Positions 15,519 through 16,889 of a stretch of 16,889 bases of DNA are shown here, in pieces (the stretch's first letter is position 1; each line of letters opens with the position of its first letter). The stretch covers positions 1 to 16,889 of the forward strand of contig CAJMOL010000010.1 in NCBI GenBank assembly GCA_905215095.1, in the 5' to 3' direction. The stretch comes from an uncultured bacterium. Lineage in GTDB: Bacteria; Actinomycetota; Coriobacteriia; Coriobacteriales; Coriobacteriaceae. Position numbers and translations under genes: made by a program. A model generated the notes under the pieces. It did not search any database, was not told where the DNA came from, and saw only the letters and a list, made by a program, of their open reading frames with translations.

Positions 15519-16250
15519 TTAGCGGAGCTTGCTGGTCTCGAAGTACTCGGGGAACTGGTCCAGGACCTCGGTCTGGTTGCGGAACATCATATGCAGGTGC
15601 TTGCTGACCAAAAAGCTCGCTTCGATGGGGTCGCGACCGGCGATAGCGCGGCGAATCTGCTTGTGCTCGTTCACGATGTCCTGATTGTCGAGAACCTGCG
15701 TGGCAGCGCGCAGCCAGCGGAAGCGCTCCAGGTCGGCATTGGTCTCTTCGAGCCACGACCATACGGTGCTGCGGCATGCGATGCTAAAGATCATGCGGTG
15801 CATGAGGTTGTCGCTTAAAAAGAAGCCGATGCGATCCTCTTCGGCCATGGCCTTTTCCTGCAGCGCGATGGCGCGGTCGAGCTGCTCGATGCCAGCCGAC
15901 GTGGCGCGCGCACAGCACTCCACAATCACCTGCTTTTCCAGGTGCTCGCGAATGTAGCAGGCGCTCTCGGCAAGAGTGAGGTTGATGGGCGAGACATAGG
16001 TGCCGCTTTGGGGCACGGTGCGCACCAGGCCCTCTTGCGCCAGACGCACCAGCGCCTCGCGCACAGGGGTGCGCCCCATATCCAGGTCGTCGCAAAGCTG
16101 CTTGACGCCCAGCTTTTCGCCCGGCTTGTAGTCCAGGTAGACGATTTTGCGTCGAATGGTGTGGTAGGACTGATCCTGTAGACTCATTTCCTGCTCGCCG
16201 ACGTGCATCGATTCTTCCATAGCGCCTCGCAACTGTTCTATCAAACTCAT
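15519..16250 (-). CDS. GntR-family regulator, FadR/FCD subfamily
   Basis: A regulator of up to 243 residues. The N-terminal winged helix spans about 24-88 (YHTIRRKIVYLDYKPGEKL, then GRTPVREALVRLAQEGLV), the classic GntR signature. The FCD effector domain spans about 95-230, with likely metal ligands Asp147 and His151 (SDNLMHRM), His196 (EHKQI) and His218 (SKHLHMM). Ligands of this group are usually small carboxylic acids. The annotated ATG (16248-16250) has no ribosome-binding site, and a -10-like CATAAT (16264-16269, minus strand) would put transcription start within about 10 bases of it. In-frame ATGs at residue 11 (16218-16220, with GAGG upstream) and residue 15 (16206-16208, with GGAAG upstream) are better starts and keep the whole helix-turn-helix. 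It is divergent from the YeiH-like gene and probably controls it. Confidence 0.88.
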   Translation of the reverse strand: MSLIEQLRGAMEESMHVGEQEMSLQDQSYHTIRRKIVYLDYKPGEKLGVKQLCDDLDMGRTPVREALVRLAQEGLVRTVPQSGTYVSPINLTLAESACYIREHLEKQVIVECCARATSAGIEQLDRAIALQEKAMAEEDRIGFFLSDNLMHRMIFSIACRSTVWSWLEETNADLERFRWLRAATQVLDNQDIVNEHKQIRRAIAGRDPIEASFLVSKHLHMMFRNQTEVLDQFPEYFETSKLR

Positions 16251-16263
16251 ATGTCAGTTGTTA

Positions 16264-16269
16264 ATTATG
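16264..16269 (-). promoter_or_regulatory. Putative -10 box of the GntR-family gene
   Basis: CATAAT on the minus strand matches consensus at five of six positions. No clear -35 was found. It lies inside an imperfect inverted repeat (AATTA with CCGCG arms, about 16262-16302) that could be the regulator's own site. Confidence 0.3.
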
Positions 16270-16413
16270 CCGCGAATCAGCTCTCCGCGGTGGGTAATTC
16301 GGCTGTTGCCTGAGAACTATTGCGGCATCTTAGTCTGTGTTTGCGCAAGGCTGCGCTCAATGTTGCCGTATCATAAGCCGTCGCAAACGTGAAATAGAAA
16401 GAAGGAATCCCAT

Positions 16414-16889
16414 ATGCAACTGGCCAATATCGTACGCGAGCGCTGGAAGGGCGTCTTGTTCTGCCTGATCATCGCCATTCCCGCGACGTTGCTCGGCAAA
16501 CAGGTTGAGGTGGTCGGCGGGCCGGTGTTTGCCATTCTCTTTGGCATGGTCCTGGCGCTCGTCTTTCCCAAGAAACGTCGCGAACAGCTCGCCGCCGGCG
16601 TTACCTATACGTCCAAAAAAGTCTTGCAGTACGCGGTTATCCTGCTTGGCTTTGGCATGAACCTCTCGCAGATTCTGTCCAAAGGCGCTCAGTCGCTGCC
16701 GATTATCGTGGCGACAATCTCGACCTCGCTTGTCATCGCCTTTGTGCTCTGCCACGTTATGAACGTGCCGGGTAAGATCGCGACGCTTGTGGGTGTGGGT
16801 TCGTCGATTTGCGGCGGTTCGGCCATCGCCGCGACCGCACCCGTCATCGATGCCGACGATCGCGAGATTGCCCAGGCTATTTCGGTCAT
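16414..16889 (+). CDS. YeiH-family putative sulfate/anion exporter (partial)
   Basis: The first 158 residues of a membrane protein of the YeiH / UPF0324 (Cons_hypoth698) family, cut off by the window end. Full-length members have about 330-350 residues and 10-11 helices. Hydrophobic segments lie at about 13-28, 34-51, 71-84, 95-116 and 123-145. The family signature GVGSSICGGSAIAATAPVI (127-145) is intact, and YAVILLGFGMNLSQI (73-87) is also typical. AAGAAGGAA lies 7-15 bases before the ATG. The family is described as putative sulfate exporters, but substrates are poorly proven; taurine or sulfoacetate pathways often include one. Here the divergent partner is a GntR/FCD regulator instead of the LysR-type regulator seen in enterobacteria, which hints at a carboxylate or sulfonate signal. 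A TTGCCGTATC half-site occurs at 16363-16372. Confidence 0.9.
   Translation, partial: MQLANIVRERWKGVLFCLIIAIPATLLGKQVEVVGGPVFAILFGMVLALVFPKKRREQLAAGVTYTSKKVLQYAVILLGFGMNLSQILSKGAQSLPIIVATISTSLVIAFVLCHVMNVPGKIATLVGVGSSICGGSAIAATAPVIDADDREIAQAISV

Overview
The window is a high-GC chromosomal segment whose gene content, codon use and intergenic hairpins best fit a Coriobacteriia gut actinobacterium, most likely Collinsella or a close relative. This is inferred from recognition, not from a search. There are eleven genes. Ten are complete and one runs off the right edge. No rRNA, tRNA, CRISPR array or insertion sequence was seen.

Left part (1-3962). A regulator-like protein with an AlbA_2 (Schlafen-type) domain, a GHKL-like ATPase region and a C-terminal winged helix (440-2140) sits behind an AT-rich leader. 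That leader holds at least seven exact copies of a 9-bp operator word, two of which form a perfect palindrome over the promoter. The gene is bracketed by two nearly identical 48-bp copies of a hairpin repeat. Next come a lone larE (sulfur-insertion enzyme for the LarA nickel-pincer cofactor, minus strand) and a divergent HAD phosphatase/phosphomutase.

Middle part (4010-13116). A LacI-type repressor (minus) is divergent from a small four-helix membrane protein. After a terminator comes a two-gene operon encoding a 14-helix MFS transporter and a YtcJ-type metal-dependent amidohydrolase. Convergent to it is a PRD/BglG-family regulator, and divergent from that regulator is a second MFS transporter, clearly a paralogue of the first. 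An 18-bp palindrome, TTGCCGTA-N2-TACGGCAA, occurs upstream of the small membrane protein, the MFS-amidohydrolase operon and (less perfectly) the second MFS gene. Each time it lies 33-34 bp from a good -10 box that lacks a good -35. I read this as one regulon under one activator, probably the PRD regulator, for uptake and hydrolysis of an unidentified amide-like substrate.

Right part (13117-16889). A 440-bp intergenic stretch packed with four inverted-repeat elements precedes glmS (glucosamine-6-phosphate synthase). Then come a GntR/FCD regulator on the minus strand and, divergent from it, the start of a YeiH-family membrane exporter.

The intergenic hairpins form at least two families. One has varying stems around a constant GGGACAGG core. 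In two places it begins immediately after the stop codon of a minus-strand gene and is followed by a T-rich tail, so it doubles as that gene's terminator.
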